From assembly GCF_010672455.1 (NCBI RefSeq), contig NZ_JAAHGO010000054.1:1-60008 (forward strand): a stretch of 60,008 nucleotides of DNA, given 5' to 3'. The notes beneath the pieces were generated by a model, which made no database searches, was not told where the DNA came from, and was given only the letters and a program-made list of their open reading frames with translations. Of the stretch, positions 33,963 through 43,697 are shown piece after piece. The DNA comes from Okeania sp. SIO2C9. Its GTDB lineage: Bacteria > Cyanobacteriota > Cyanobacteriia > Cyanobacteriales > Microcoleaceae. The position numbers were made by a program, and so were the translations under genes. Numbering within the stretch: the stretch's first letter is position 1; the number at the start of each line of letters is the position of its first letter.

Positions 33963-36623
33963 ATGGAACTCGCAGAAACTTATTTGGAATATGCAAAAAA
34001 TTACTCTTCTCAAGGAAACTGGAAAGAGGCTATTTCTTTTTATCAAAAACTTACCGAATTGCAACCTAATAACTGGGAAGCTTATCAAGATTTAGGAAAT
34101 GCTTTTTTTGAAATGGAAAGCTGGCAAGATGCTGTTAGTGCTTACCGTCACATTATCAAAATTAAGCCAGATTTTGATTTGTCTCATTATCAGTTAGGAG
34201 AAGCATTGATAAAATTAGAACAGTGGCAGGAGGCGATCGCCTCTTACCAAAACGCCCTCGAACTTAACCCCAACTTCCCAGGAATACATCAAAAAATCGG
34301 GGATGCTCTACAACAACAAGCAAAAGCAGAAAAAACCAATCTGCTTAACTATTACAAACAGAAAATTCAACAAAACTCAGACGATCTACAAACCTACTAT
34401 CAAGCATTAGAAATTTCTCCCAATGATACCGAAATTTACCTGGAGTTAGGAAAAGCGCTTGCCAAAAAAGGATTATTTGACCGCTCTCAACTCGCCTATC
34501 AAAAGGTTCTCCAACTGCAACCTAACCATCCCTTAGCAGAAAGTTTTCAATCTACTCAAAATCCCAATCTCTTATCACAAAACCCATCCTCTCCCCAAAC
34601 TCCCCAACTAGACCAAGCAAAACAGACTCTTGATACTCTTAACCAAATCACTCTTGATAGTTTCCTCAATACCAACTCTCAACTTAATTTCCCTAAAGTT
34701 CAAAATCCAGAAATTAGCATCATTATTATTCTCTATAACCGAGCAGAAATAACTTTAAGCTGCTTATACTCCCTTCTGAGAAACCCCTTTCAATCTTTTG
34801 AACTGATATTAGTCGATAACAACTCCACTGATACCACCCGTCAACTGCTACAACAGATAAACGGGGCAAAAATTATCCTCAATCATCAAAATTTTCATTA
34901 TCTCCTGGGATGTAACCAAGGTAGCAAAATTGCCCAAGGAAACTATATCCTATTTTTGAATAATGATACTCAAATTCTCGGCAATAGTATCCCCTCTGCT
35001 CTCGAAACCATTAAATTTTCAGATGATATTGGTGCAGTAGGTGGAAAACTAATCCTTCCCGATGGCACCCTCCAAGAAGCAGGAAGTATCATTTGGCAAG
35101 ATGGAACTTGCTTAGGATATGGACGTGGAAACTCACCCACTGCACCAGAATATCAATTTAAACGTACTGTTGATTATTGTTCCGCAGCTTTTCTCTTAAC
35201 TCGACGGGATTTGTTTTTACAATTAGGAGGATTTGATGAAGATTATCAACCAGCTTATTTTGAGGAAACTGACTATTGTGTGCGACTGCAAAAATTAGGA
35301 AAAAAAATTATATACGACCCCAATGTAAATATTCTCCATTATGAATTTGCTAGTTCCAGTAATACAGGTTCCAGCAAACAGGCGATCGCTCTGATGAAAA
35401 AAAATCAAAAGATATTTCAACAAAAACACAAAGAGTGGTTTTCGTCTCAATATCCTACCGAACTGAAGAATTTAATATTTGCTCGCACTCAAGCTAGAGA
35501 AAAACCAAAACGCATATTATTTATTGATGATAGAATTCCTCATCCTTGGGTAGGTTCGGGTTATACCCGCAGTCATTCTATTCTCTGTAATCTTGTTAAA
35601 TTAGGCTATTTTGTCACCCTTTATCCAGGGGATCTGCGTCATCTCGAAGATTGGTCAACTATTTATTCCGATCTTCCCCAAACTGTTGAAGTTATGCGCG
35701 GATATGGATTAATTATGTTAGAAGATTTTTTAAGAAAACGCAAAGGATATTATGATTTAGTTTTTATTAGTCGTCCCCATAATATTAAACATTTAAACTC
35801 TATTTTAGTGAAAGAAAATCTTCTTAAATCAGCCCAAATTATTTATGATGCAGAAGCAATTTTTAGTATTCGAGATTATGAATATAAACGTTTAAATCAA
35901 ATTAATTTTACGGAAATAGAACGTCAAAAAGCTATAACAGAAGAAATTCAACTAGCTAAAAATAGCCATCATATTATTACTGTTTCCTCCCAAGAACAAC
36001 AACAATTTCTTGCACAAGGTTATACCAATATCAGTTTATTAGGTCATTCTCTATCAATTAATCCTACACCTAAAACTTTTGCAGAAAGACAAAATTTACT
36101 GTTTGTTGGTTCAATATATGAAAAAAAATCTCCTAATGCTGACTCTATTTTATGGCTAACTTCGGAAATATTTCCCCTGATTCAAGAGCAACTTGGTTTA
36201 ACAGTGGAATTGATAATTATTGGGAATAACACAGTAGAAGAAATTGAACAAAAAGTAAATAATTTAAACAATCAATCAATCAAAATTTTGGGAAAAGTAG
36301 ATGATTTAACACCATTTTATAATCAGGCAAGATTATTTGTAGCTCCCACTCGATATGCAGCAGGAATTCCTCATAAAGTACATGAAGCAGCAGCTTATGG
36401 TTTACCTATTGTTACCACATCTTTAATTGCTCAACAGTTAGGATGGAAACATGAATCAGAATTATTAGTTGGCGATCGTAATGTAGATTTTGCTCAACAA
36501 TGTATCAAACTTTATCGAGATTTTACTTTATGGAATAAACTTAGAAAAAATGCTATAGAGCGAGTTCAAACTGAATGTTCTCCTCAAGTTTTTTCACAAA
36601 GATTGAGTTCTATTTTTAAATAA
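33963..36623 (+). CDS. TPR protein fused to GT2 and GT4 glycosyltransferase domains
   Basis: 886 residues. TPRs lie at about 1-200 (YLEYAKNYSSQGNWKEAISF, AIASYQNALELNPNFPG). The GT2 domain at about 255-490 contains ISIIIILYNRAEITLSCLYS, LILVDNNSTD, ILFLNNDTQ and GGFDEDYQPAYFEETDYCVR. The GT4 domain at about 515-886 contains ILFIDDRIPHPWVGSGYTR, LLFVGSIYEKKSPNADSILW and the nucleotide-sugar-binding helix IPHKVHEAAAYGLPIVTTS. So two inverting/retaining-type transferases sit on one chain behind a protein-interaction scaffold. It ends the 16-36.6 kb cluster on the plus strand. Soluble. The sugar donors are unknown. Confidence 0.9.
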   Translation: MELAETYLEYAKNYSSQGNWKEAISFYQKLTELQPNNWEAYQDLGNAFFEMESWQDAVSAYRHIIKIKPDFDLSHYQLGEALIKLEQWQEAIASYQNALELNPNFPGIHQKIGDALQQQAKAEKTNLLNYYKQKIQQNSDDLQTYYQALEISPNDTEIYLELGKALAKKGLFDRSQLAYQKVLQLQPNHPLAESFQSTQNPNLLSQNPSSPQTPQLDQAKQTLDTLNQITLDSFLNTNSQLNFPKVQNPEISIIIILYNRAEITLSCLYSLLRNPFQSFELILVDNNSTDTTRQLLQQINGAKIILNHQNFHYLLGCNQGSKIAQGNYILFLNNDTQILGNSIPSALETIKFSDDIGAVGGKLILPDGTLQEAGSIIWQDGTCLGYGRGNSPTAPEYQFKRTVDYCSAAFLLTRRDLFLQLGGFDEDYQPAYFEETDYCVRLQKLGKKIIYDPNVNILHYEFASSSNTGSSKQAIALMKKNQKIFQQKHKEWFSSQYPTELKNLIFARTQAREKPKRILFIDDRIPHPWVGSGYTRSHSILCNLVKLGYFVTLYPGDLRHLEDWSTIYSDLPQTVEVMRGYGLIMLEDFLRKRKGYYDLVFISRPHNIKHLNSILVKENLLKSAQIIYDAEAIFSIRDYEYKRLNQINFTEIERQKAITEEIQLAKNSHHIITVSSQEQQQFLAQGYTNISLLGHSLSINPTPKTFAERQNLLFVGSIYEKKSPNADSILWLTSEIFPLIQEQLGLTVELIIIGNNTVEEIEQKVNNLNNQSIKILGKVDDLTPFYNQARLFVAPTRYAAGIPHKVHEAAAYGLPIVTTSLIAQQLGWKHESELLVGDRNVDFAQQCIKLYRDFTLWNKLRKNAIERVQTECSPQVFSQRLSSIFK

Positions 36624-36778
36624 TATCATGTTCGGATAATTACTTATAATAAAGTATATGGTTTGTAGTTGGGCTTTAGCCCTTACAATGCTTAGTATTA
36701 GGACTAAAGTCCAACTACGAGCCTAATTATAACTGTTCTACCGCAATTCGTAGCTCCCCCGGAGGGGGAACATGATAT
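36623..36778. repeat. TATCATGTTCGG-type element with long inner hairpin
   Basis: AATATCATGTTCGG at the left and GGAACATGATATA at the right. The inner hairpin at 36665-36718 pairs GTAGTTGGGCTTTAGCCC with GGACTAAAGTCCAACTAC. It starts at the stop codon of the preceding gene and may act as its transcript end. 36779-36879 holds no gene. Confidence 0.75.
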
Positions 36779-36879
36779 AAGCCAAAGATTTTAATCCTTG
36801 GCTAATAGTTTAAGTCATCTTTAAGATGACTCTTGAGGAGTATCCACCTTTTTCATCTTTAGTAAAAGCTAATAGCTAT

Positions 36880-37692
36880 TTAACTCAACTCATTAGGATC
36901 AATACCTAACTCTCGTAGTTTCGCAGCCAAGCGATCGGCCTGTACCTCGGCATTGGTAGCCCGTTCCTCAGCATTAGTGGCCCGTTCCTCGGCATTGATG
37001 GCCTGTTGTTGAGCTGCAACTGCTTTCTCTTCTGGGGTTGGAATCAAATCTCCTTCCATACTCATCCAACGTAACCAAAGTCGCTCTATATTACTGTAAC
37101 TCCCCTGCCATAAACCCAGACTGAGTTCGATACTAGGAATTAATAAGCGTCCATTAGTCAACTCTGCTGTTTGGTAGCGATCGCCTACTAAATGAAACCC
37201 CTGCATTTTATTGGTATAGCGACTGAAAGTCACATAATAAGGAACTCGTAGAATTTGCTCGTAAACTTCCCACTTCGTAGCAGGTTTTCCCAGAGTTCGT
37301 ACTTTCTGTCCTAAATCTTCATCTTCCGTTCCTGGGGATAACAACTCCACTACCACTAAAGGGTTAACTCCTTCTTGCCAAACTACATAGCTCAAGCGCA
37401 TATCTTGTTCTTCGTATAACCTGGGCACTCCCACTACTCCAAACCAATCTGGGCGTTTATACCAACTGGGATGCTTGACATCGTAGTAGAGATTCATATC
37501 GCTGCCACAGAATAATAAATTGGGATACCAGTTGTGAGGTTGAAAAGTTTGGCGCAACAATTCTGGTTGCAAGTAGTGAAATTCGTCTGGCAAACCTGCT
37601 TCCTCCTGATTTTCACTTGGTAGATCGTACATTGTGGGCAGAGTTTGCTCTGCTGAAAGTGGTGGATCTGATTGAATGGATATATTTGTCAT
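36880..37692 (-). CDS. Uma2-family PD-(D/E)XK nuclease-like protein with coiled-coil tail
   Basis: 270 residues. The core has SDMNLYYDVKHPSWYKRPDW (about 64-83) and PLVVVELLSPGTEDEDLG (about 110-127), the acidic pair of the Uma2 nuclease fold. The C-terminal tail (about 215-262) is an alanine/glutamate-rich coiled coil built from EERATNA repeats, ending LRELGIDPNEL. Intact, unlike the Uma2 copies at 23622 and 25313. Members are often called endonucleases, but the biological role is not shown. It stands alone on the minus strand. Confidence 0.83.
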   Translation of the reverse strand: MTNISIQSDPPLSAEQTLPTMYDLPSENQEEAGLPDEFHYLQPELLRQTFQPHNWYPNLLFCGSDMNLYYDVKHPSWYKRPDWFGVVGVPRLYEEQDMRLSYVVWQEGVNPLVVVELLSPGTEDEDLGQKVRTLGKPATKWEVYEQILRVPYYVTFSRYTNKMQGFHLVGDRYQTAELTNGRLLIPSIELSLGLWQGSYSNIERLWLRWMSMEGDLIPTPEEKAVAAQQQAINAEERATNAEERATNAEVQADRLAAKLRELGIDPNELS

Positions 37693-38055
37693 ATCGGTTT
37701 ATTTCGCTATCGACATGGTTGGGTTTGAGCGGCTGATCGCAAAGTAGTGCGGAATACTATCATTTCATCTGACTGAAAAATAATGTTTTTTTATACTACT
37801 AATAATAACGACACTATTTGCGTCTATATTTATTCGTACTTACAGCTTAACATAGAATTTTGACTAAAGTAGTAATGACAGTTTCTATAGATTGACGTTG
37901 TATAAAAAATATTTTTTTTGCTTGAATCAGGTTAATTTTTTCCTAATATACACCTCCAGAAAATAAACTAAAAAAATAATTTTTCATATTTTTTTCCTAA
38001 AAAAATATTTCCTGTTCCCTATTCCCTACCTTGACCAAAATTCTATATCTTTTTA
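37693..38055. other. Gene-free stretch, nothing recognised
   Basis: AT-rich, with long T and A runs around 37905-38010. Presumably it holds the promoter of the minus-strand Uma2 gene. No repeat end, terminator or ORF was seen. Confidence 0.5.
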
Positions 38056-38829
38056 CTAAATTTCTAATAATAACTCTGCCAATTCACAAAAACCTTCTGC
38101 TTCTTTTTCGTTGGTAATATAAACTGGCTGATGATTCAATTTATCGGCATATTCTCGAATATTTGCTACTCCCACAGACAAAGGGAATTTAGTTTCATCA
38201 AATAGAGTTTCATCATTAGGACTATCTCCAACTGTAATAATTTTTTCTGTTGTTAATTCAGGAAAATATTCTGACAAAACTTGCAATAAACCTGTAGCTT
38301 TATCCTGTTCTAAAGGTTTAATATGACATTGTACAGTACTATAGGTAAAACCATAACCTTTGGAGTGACAGATATCTGCCATTTTTGTCAGTTCAGATAA
38401 ACTTAAGTCCTGAATATCAAAAGTCCAATCTGTGAGTCTAAACTGATTATCAACAGATTCTTCAATCCGAGGAAATAGACTTTTTAAGTATTGGAAAATT
38501 TCAGCTAAATTTTGTCTATGTAGATTAATATATGGTATAAAGGTTAAAAATTTAGGTGCTTCGCTATGAGTAGGATAAAATAAACCTCCATTTTCAGCGA
38601 TCGCTCCTACTACTGGCAGATAATTTTTAATAGCTTGTACCCAACCAGCAGAACGACCCGTAATTACTAATACCTGAATTTTTGCTGCTGCTAATTTTTC
38701 TAAACTGAGGAAAAGATTAGAAGAAAATTTACTATTTTTAGTTAATGTACCATCCATATCAGTAGCTATAAATTGAATATTTTTCAGGCTTGTTTTTGCT
38801 ACTGCTTTAGAGAGAGGAGTCAAAGGCAT
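38056..38829 (-). CDS. HAD-IIB (Cof-type) sugar-phosphatase-like hydrolase
   Basis: 257 residues. Motif I is ATDMDGTLT (about 20-28), motif II VLVITGRS (about 53-60), motif III the Lys in QDKATGLLQV (about 183-192) and motif IV TVGDSPNDETLF (about 208-219). The C2B-type cap lies between motifs II and III. The family removes phosphate from sugar phosphates or related small molecules. It resembles sucrose-phosphate and mannosyl-phosphoglycerate phosphatases in layout, but the specificity cannot be told. Single gene on its strand. Confidence 0.85.
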   Translation of the reverse strand: MPLTPLSKAVAKTSLKNIQFIATDMDGTLTKNSKFSSNLFLSLEKLAAAKIQVLVITGRSAGWVQAIKNYLPVVGAIAENGGLFYPTHSEAPKFLTFIPYINLHRQNLAEIFQYLKSLFPRIEESVDNQFRLTDWTFDIQDLSLSELTKMADICHSKGYGFTYSTVQCHIKPLEQDKATGLLQVLSEYFPELTTEKIITVGDSPNDETLFDETKFPLSVGVANIREYADKLNHQPVYITNEKEAEGFCELAELLLEI

Positions 38830-39238
38830 AATTAATATTTATGGTTGATAATTTCAAAACTTTTGAGATTATACCAGTTGGTAAGTTATATTTTGCTGCT
38901 TCTTCAGTATTTTTAACTAGCTATCAGCTATCAGCCTAAAAATTTGTGCATAGATGATGGTATCTGTTTGCGGAGCATTCCGGAACGTCCAAACTTGGGT
39001 TTAAATCCCCGACTTTTAGCTTATAGCAATTTCATAAAATATTGCTACAGTCACGGCACAGGAAATAGGGAATAGGTATGGAGGGAAAGAAAAACAGAAA
39101 TATTAAAGAGGAAAAAAGGTTGAATTGTTAGAATTTATGGGATTTATATTTTTTTATTGTAGGAATAAATCATCAACTAAGATGTAACTACCTTTTTTGA
39201 ATTTGGTATTATAGTTTAATTTTAGAATGAAATTACTA
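38830..39238. other. Gene-free stretch with short repeat fragments
   Basis: AGCTATCAGCTATCAGCC (38921-38938) and TGTTTGCGGAGCATTCCGGAA (about 38967-38987) are pieces of family-M sequence. No gene is seen. Confidence 0.5.
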
Positions 39239-39440
39239 TGTAAGCATTTCCTGCGGAATGCTGCGCAAACAGCTATTAGCTGTTATCTCTCAGCTCTCAT
39301 GAGGGGATTTTAATGAAAATAGACTGTTTCAGCCAGCTAGAGAGGGTAAATATAAATTCTGACTCAATTAGTAAAGCTTTTATCTAAAACTAAAAGCAAT
39401 AGCTGATGGCTGATAGCTGACGGCTGAATGCTGACATTAC
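39239..39440. repeat. Family M element (copy M2)
   Basis: TATGTAAGCATTTCCTGCGG, AATGCTGCGCAAACAGC at the left; GCTGATAGCTGACGGCTGAA and TGCTGACATTACTATA at the right. It has no nested insert, unlike M1. It ends 38 bp before the start of a nuclease-like gene, as M1 does. Confidence 0.75.
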
Positions 39441-39478
39441 TATAATAATAATGTATTAAATCAAGAATTATTCTTATT

Positions 39479-40548
39479 ATGTTTGAAACAATTACAGCTA
39501 CAAACCTAACCTTATATAATATTGAAACCAAATTCAATTTACAATTTTCTGAGGATGAGCAATTTTTTCGAGAATGGCTTGATGATTTACCAATAATTAA
39601 TGATTTAGAAAGACAAGGATTAGATAAACTAAAAGCTGGCTATCTCAACAATATTAAATATCAAATGTTAGAAAATACTGTCAAAATGGTGGTATTAGCA
39701 CCGTTATTATATTTAGCAGATTTATATATTCCTCCCTTTCATATTGAGTCTGAAAAATCAGTAGAACTTGTACTATAAGATGAGGATAAAATTGTGAGAG
39801 GAAGTATAGATATTTTGGTCTTAAAAGAAAATTTTTGGGTAGTTGCTATTGAAGCTAAACGGTCACAATATTCTCTAGAAGTAGGATTGCCTCAATTATT
39901 ATTTTATATGTTAACTAATCTGACTCCAGAAGTACCGACATTTGGATTATTGACAAATGGCAGTAATTTCCGATTTGTTAAATTAATGAAGGGAGATAAT
40001 TTACCGAATAATTAATAATTAATAATTAAATAATTCGCGCCTTGAAGCCTCCCCTTGGATAGGGGAAAAAAGCGGTCGAGGGATGGCGAGGTCCCCTCGC
40101 CATATCCAATCGACCAAGACAGCGGTCGTTTGCGGAGCATTCCGTAGGATGGGATGGCGAAGTCCCCTCGCCATATCCAATCGACCAAGACAGCGGTCGT
40201 TTGCTTTTGCTTCGCAAAACTGGCGTAACGCAACGCTGTCGCGTTTCGCGTCAGCGGAACGGAGTTCTCTCTTCAAAGCGAACCGTAGGGTGGGATGGCG
40301 CAATTCGGAGCGGCTCTGATAAGAGCGGGTCTCGGAGCCATATCCAATCGACCAAGAAAAGAAATAATATCTCCTGATATTCAATTCCGTAGCGGTTAAA
40401 ACCCGAGGTAATTATCAATTATCAATTATCCATTATCCATTAATGAAAGTATTCTATATCTCAAATTTTTGATATTCTTAATCCTGGAAACGATTTACAT
40501 CAGGTTTTTCAAATTTTAAAGCGTTTATCTCAATTAACTGAAAATTAG
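39479..40548 (+). pseudogene. Type I restriction R-subunit-like (HSDR_N) nuclease gene, broken twice
   Basis: ATG 39479 reads MFETITATNLTLYNIETKFN and continues to SEKSVELVL. A TAA at 39776-39778 stands where the family has Gln (VLQDEDKIVRGSID). The PD-(D/E)XK core follows: GSIDILVLKENFWVVAIEAK, with Asp and the E-A-K pair. After FVKLMKGDNL a family-A element (40001-40446) interrupts. Beyond it the frame resumes SQIFDILNPGNDLHQVFQIL, KRLSQLTEN, stop at 40546-40548. The nonsense codon and the insertion are separate events. The protein is related to stand-alone restriction-like nucleases with unknown function. Confidence 0.83.
40001..40446 (-). repeat. Miniature element, family A (copy A7), internally triplicated
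   Basis: TTACCG end, GCCTCCCCTTGGATAGGGG, then the unit AGCGGTCG ... GGATGGCGA ... CATATCCAATCGACCAAGA three times (about 40071-40119, 40129-40190 and 40193-40359). It ends in AGGTAATTATC tandem units. The central unit can evidently expand. It interrupts the nuclease gene at 39479. Confidence 0.85.
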
Positions 40549-40600
40549 GCTCGAAAATAATCATCATCAACAAATAAATGAACTATCAAAAAAGGTGAAA

Positions 40601-41071
40601 ATGACAGAAATATTATTGCCAAATCCCTGTACTCTCAGACCTGCATCTGCCAAAGATATTTGGTCTATTCGTAAAATAGTTTTTACTGCTAAACTTGACC
40701 CAACTCAATTAATTTGGCAACAATTTTGGGTGATTGAATGTGAAGAAAAATTAGTAGCTTGTGGGCAGTTGCGTAATTTTGAATATGCAGAAGAGTTAGG
40801 TAGTTTAGTCGTTATCAAATCTTGGCAAAAACGTGGTTTAGGAACAATACTAACCAAACATCTGATTCAACAATCAACTAAACCTTTATATCTAGAATGT
40901 CTGGGGAAAAAATTAGAATCTTTTTACCGTCGTTTTGGTTTTGTACCTATTTCTTTAACCGAATTACCTCAATCTCTAAAGTTCAAATTTGGTATATCTC
41001 AATTAGCTAGAAAAATCTTCAAAGTTCCCGTCATAATTATGCAGTATCAAGGAAAAAATTCAAGAATTTAG
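40601..41071 (+). CDS. GNAT family N-acetyltransferase
   Basis: 156 residues from ATG 40601, which has AAAGGTG just upstream; a GTG two codons earlier is possible. LRPASAKDIWSIRKIVF is the usual first strand and helix. The acetyl-CoA-binding loop is SWQKRGLGTILTKHLI (about 73-88). LYLECLGKKLESFYRRFGFV (about 95-114) is the C-terminal signature. The acceptor amine is unknown. The gene follows the broken nuclease gene by 52 bp, but no link is evident. Confidence 0.85.
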   Translation: MTEILLPNPCTLRPASAKDIWSIRKIVFTAKLDPTQLIWQQFWVIECEEKLVACGQLRNFEYAEELGSLVVIKSWQKRGLGTILTKHLIQQSTKPLYLECLGKKLESFYRRFGFVPISLTELPQSLKFKFGISQLARKIFKVPVIIMQYQGKNSRI

Positions 41072-41326
41072 AATTTAGAATTTAGAATTTAGAATTACCT
41101 CTTCTTATAAATAATACCAATTTGAAAAAAGAATGCTATAAAAAGTGTCTTTTGATCGGAATGGATAGCGTTAAATTATTAGGGAGGTGGCGGGTTCATC
41201 TAATAATTTGTAACGCCATTAATTTAACGTGGAACCCGCCCTTACTATTGCAACATTTTAGGTGTGTCACACCACTACTCCTAATCTCCCCACCTTCCCC
41301 ACACTCCTCACACCTCCCACACTTCC

Positions 41327-42532
41327 CTACTCCCCACTTACTGGTGGGATTCTAACTATATTTAATTTTGCTACATTATTCAAGATATCTGGTGCTGCAG
41401 TTTTAGGAATACAAACAACATTACCAGCACGCATTTTCTCCAGGCGATCGCCTACCACAGAAATAAGCTGCCTAACTCTCCAACGCACTATCTCTCCAGA
41501 CACAGGAATAATCTCGATTTCATCTCCCACTTCTACAGACTCAACCAATTGCAAAATAATATTTTCTGGTGTTGTCTCCATCACAATACCAAGATATTCG
41601 TGAGTCCCTCTACTACTTTCCAACTGCTTATATACAGAATCATTTCCAGCAAGAGTTTCCAATGAAGCAGAAGTATAGTCACGGTGAGGCACAGATTCTA
41701 ATTCACCACTAATCTGATTAACTAACTCTGGAGTCAACCTCCCCTCTGCATAAGCATCGATCGCTTGTCGATAAGCTCTACAAGTCACCGCCACATAAAA
41801 CGATGATTTCATTCGCCCCTCTATTTTCAGAGAACAAATTTGATGCTCAAAAAACGCTTCTACTTGATGAATACCCCACAAATCTTTAGAAGACATAAAC
41901 GTTACTGGTCGATCGTCTGTTTTTGCCTCCAACTGATAGGGAAAACGACATGATTGAATACATCCACCACGATTAGAATCTCGACCTGCAGTAAAATTGG
42001 AGATTGTACAATTCCCGGAAAAAGCCATACACATAGCACCGTGAATAAACATCTCCACATCAATACCAGTTTGTCTACGAATCAACCCACCCTCTGCAAC
42101 ACTGACTTCTCGCCCCACAATTAAACGCTTCACAGCAAATTCTTTCCACATTTGTCCTGCATAAGAATTAAGACAAGATGCTTGAGTCGAGAGGTGAATG
42201 TCAAGATTAGAACTATTTTTCACGACTCGCAAAACCCCCAAGTCGGAAACAATAACACCATCTACACCAATAGATTCGAGAAATTGACAATATTCGGCTA
42301 ATCCTTCAAAGTCATCATCGTGGAGAAAAGCGTTCAGAGTGAGGTAGACTTTAGCATAATTTTCGTGGGCAAAATTGACTCCGTATTCTAAGTCGTAGTC
42401 AGAAAAATTATCTGCTCGCGCCCGCAGACCGTATTTTTGCCCACCTACATAAACAGCATCAGCACCATAAGTAATAGCAACTTTTAGACGTTCGAGATTT
42501 TTAGCAGGAGCTAACAATTCTGGTTTCCACAT
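41327..42532 (-). CDS. U32 peptidase family protein (TrhP/RlhA-like)
   Basis: 401 residues. It starts MWKPELLAPAKNLERLKVAI and has YGADAVYVGGQKYGLRA, characteristic of the U32 family. The cluster region includes MCMAFSGNCTISNF and GGCIQSCRFPYQ (about 170-200), cysteines that bind an iron-sulfur centre in studied members, followed by SSKDLWGIHQ. Despite the name, characterised relatives (TrhP, RlhA) act in hydroxylation of tRNA or rRNA. Which of these applies here is not known. Upstream and downstream are repeats; the start ATG 42532 is the only good one. Confidence 0.83.
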   Translation of the reverse strand: MWKPELLAPAKNLERLKVAITYGADAVYVGGQKYGLRARADNFSDYDLEYGVNFAHENYAKVYLTLNAFLHDDDFEGLAEYCQFLESIGVDGVIVSDLGVLRVVKNSSNLDIHLSTQASCLNSYAGQMWKEFAVKRLIVGREVSVAEGGLIRRQTGIDVEMFIHGAMCMAFSGNCTISNFTAGRDSNRGGCIQSCRFPYQLEAKTDDRPVTFMSSKDLWGIHQVEAFFEHQICSLKIEGRMKSSFYVAVTCRAYRQAIDAYAEGRLTPELVNQISGELESVPHRDYTSASLETLAGNDSVYKQLESSRGTHEYLGIVMETTPENIILQLVESVEVGDEIEIIPVSGEIVRWRVRQLISVVGDRLEKMRAGNVVCIPKTAAPDILNNVAKLNIVRIPPVSGE

Positions 42533-42896
42533 AATTATTATTTATATACTGATTAACTTATTTTAGCTTGATCGCTCAATGATGGTTTGAGGAATCAGAA
42601 TCAACGATATAATTGAAATATAGCAATGTGCGCTGGCTTATGTACAAATTACAAGAACTGTCCAATAGCTAAAAGTCTTGAACCTATCCCACTATTTTTA
42701 ACCAGCTTATTTGTTTAAGTAAAACATGTTTGAAAAGCTTGATTTTTCGTTTTTAACTCTCAAAATATTTAGGGTTTTTAGCAAAAATCTTATTAGTGGG
42801 ATAGGTTCTTATATTATCAGTTTTTTATTTCCCCAGATGAACTGTTGCCTGCGCACAGCGCTATACAGAGGTTTTGCGGAAATTTTGAGGAAAGAA

Positions 42897-43697
42897 ATGA
42901 TGGTTAAACAACTCGAAACCCAAACCCATCGAGAAATTGTTTATCCCGATAGTGACGGCCAACCAATAGCAGATAATACAGTTCAATTTCGCTGGATCAT
43001 GGTTCTTTATCATAATCTAGCTTGGCTATTTGCTGAAAATCCTGATGTCTTTGTAGCTGGAGATTTGCTTTGGTATCCAGTACAAGGAGATAATAAGTTG
43101 CGTCAAGCACCAGATGTCATGGTAGCGTTTGGAGTACCTAAAGGAGATCGAGGTTCTTATCAGCAATGGAAGGAAAATAATATTGCTCCCCAAGTGGTGT
43201 TTGAGATTCTTTCTCCAGGAAATACTTTGAAGGAGATGAGCAAGAAGCGCCTATTCTATGACAATTATGGTGTGGAGGAGTATTATTTGTATGACCCAGA
43301 AAAAAATGATTTGACGGGATGGTTGCGTTCTGGGTCGTTACTAGATGTAATTGATGAGATGAACGGTTGGGTTTCCCCAAGATTGGGAATTCGCTTTGAG
43401 GTCTTGCCAGAAACTTTGCAATTGTATCGTCCAGATGGTCAATTATTTGCGGATTATCTGGAGGTTCAACAACGGTTGAAGGAAGTTCAAGAACAATTAG
43501 ATAATGTCCAAGAACAATTGGATGAGGAACGTCAGGCCAAAGAAGTTGCTGAGTCAGAACTCCAACAGGAACGTCAGGCCAAAGAAGTTGCTGAGTCAGA
43601 ACTCCAACAAGAACGTCAGGCCAAAGAAGTTGCTGAGGAACGTGCTAAACGTTTAGAACAGTTACTTCGAGAAGCAGGAATAGATCCACAGAAGTAA
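42897..43697 (+). CDS. Uma2-family nuclease-like protein with C-terminal coiled coil
   Basis: 266 residues from ATG 42897, chosen because GAGGAAAG precedes it at the right distance and the family begins here. The frame is open back to 42726, but that part looks like translated non-coding DNA. The core includes RQAPDVMVAFGVPKGDR and PQVVFEILSPGNTLKEMSKK, with the acidic residues of the Uma2 fold. The C-terminal 85 residues are a coiled coil with three near-identical QERQAKEVAESEL units (42-bp DNA repeats, about 43528-43640). It ends LLREAGIDPQK, like the Uma2 at 36880. Intact. Confidence 0.83.
   Translation: MMVKQLETQTHREIVYPDSDGQPIADNTVQFRWIMVLYHNLAWLFAENPDVFVAGDLLWYPVQGDNKLRQAPDVMVAFGVPKGDRGSYQQWKENNIAPQVVFEILSPGNTLKEMSKKRLFYDNYGVEEYYLYDPEKNDLTGWLRSGSLLDVIDEMNGWVSPRLGIRFEVLPETLQLYRPDGQLFADYLEVQQRLKEVQEQLDNVQEQLDEERQAKEVAESELQQERQAKEVAESELQQERQAKEVAEERAKRLEQLLREAGIDPQK

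Noticed and set aside
42726-42896. 57-codon upstream extension of the Uma2 frame at 42897
   Set aside because: It lacks a ribosome-binding site and does not resemble Uma2 N termini; the ATG at 42897 has GAGGAAAG upstream.
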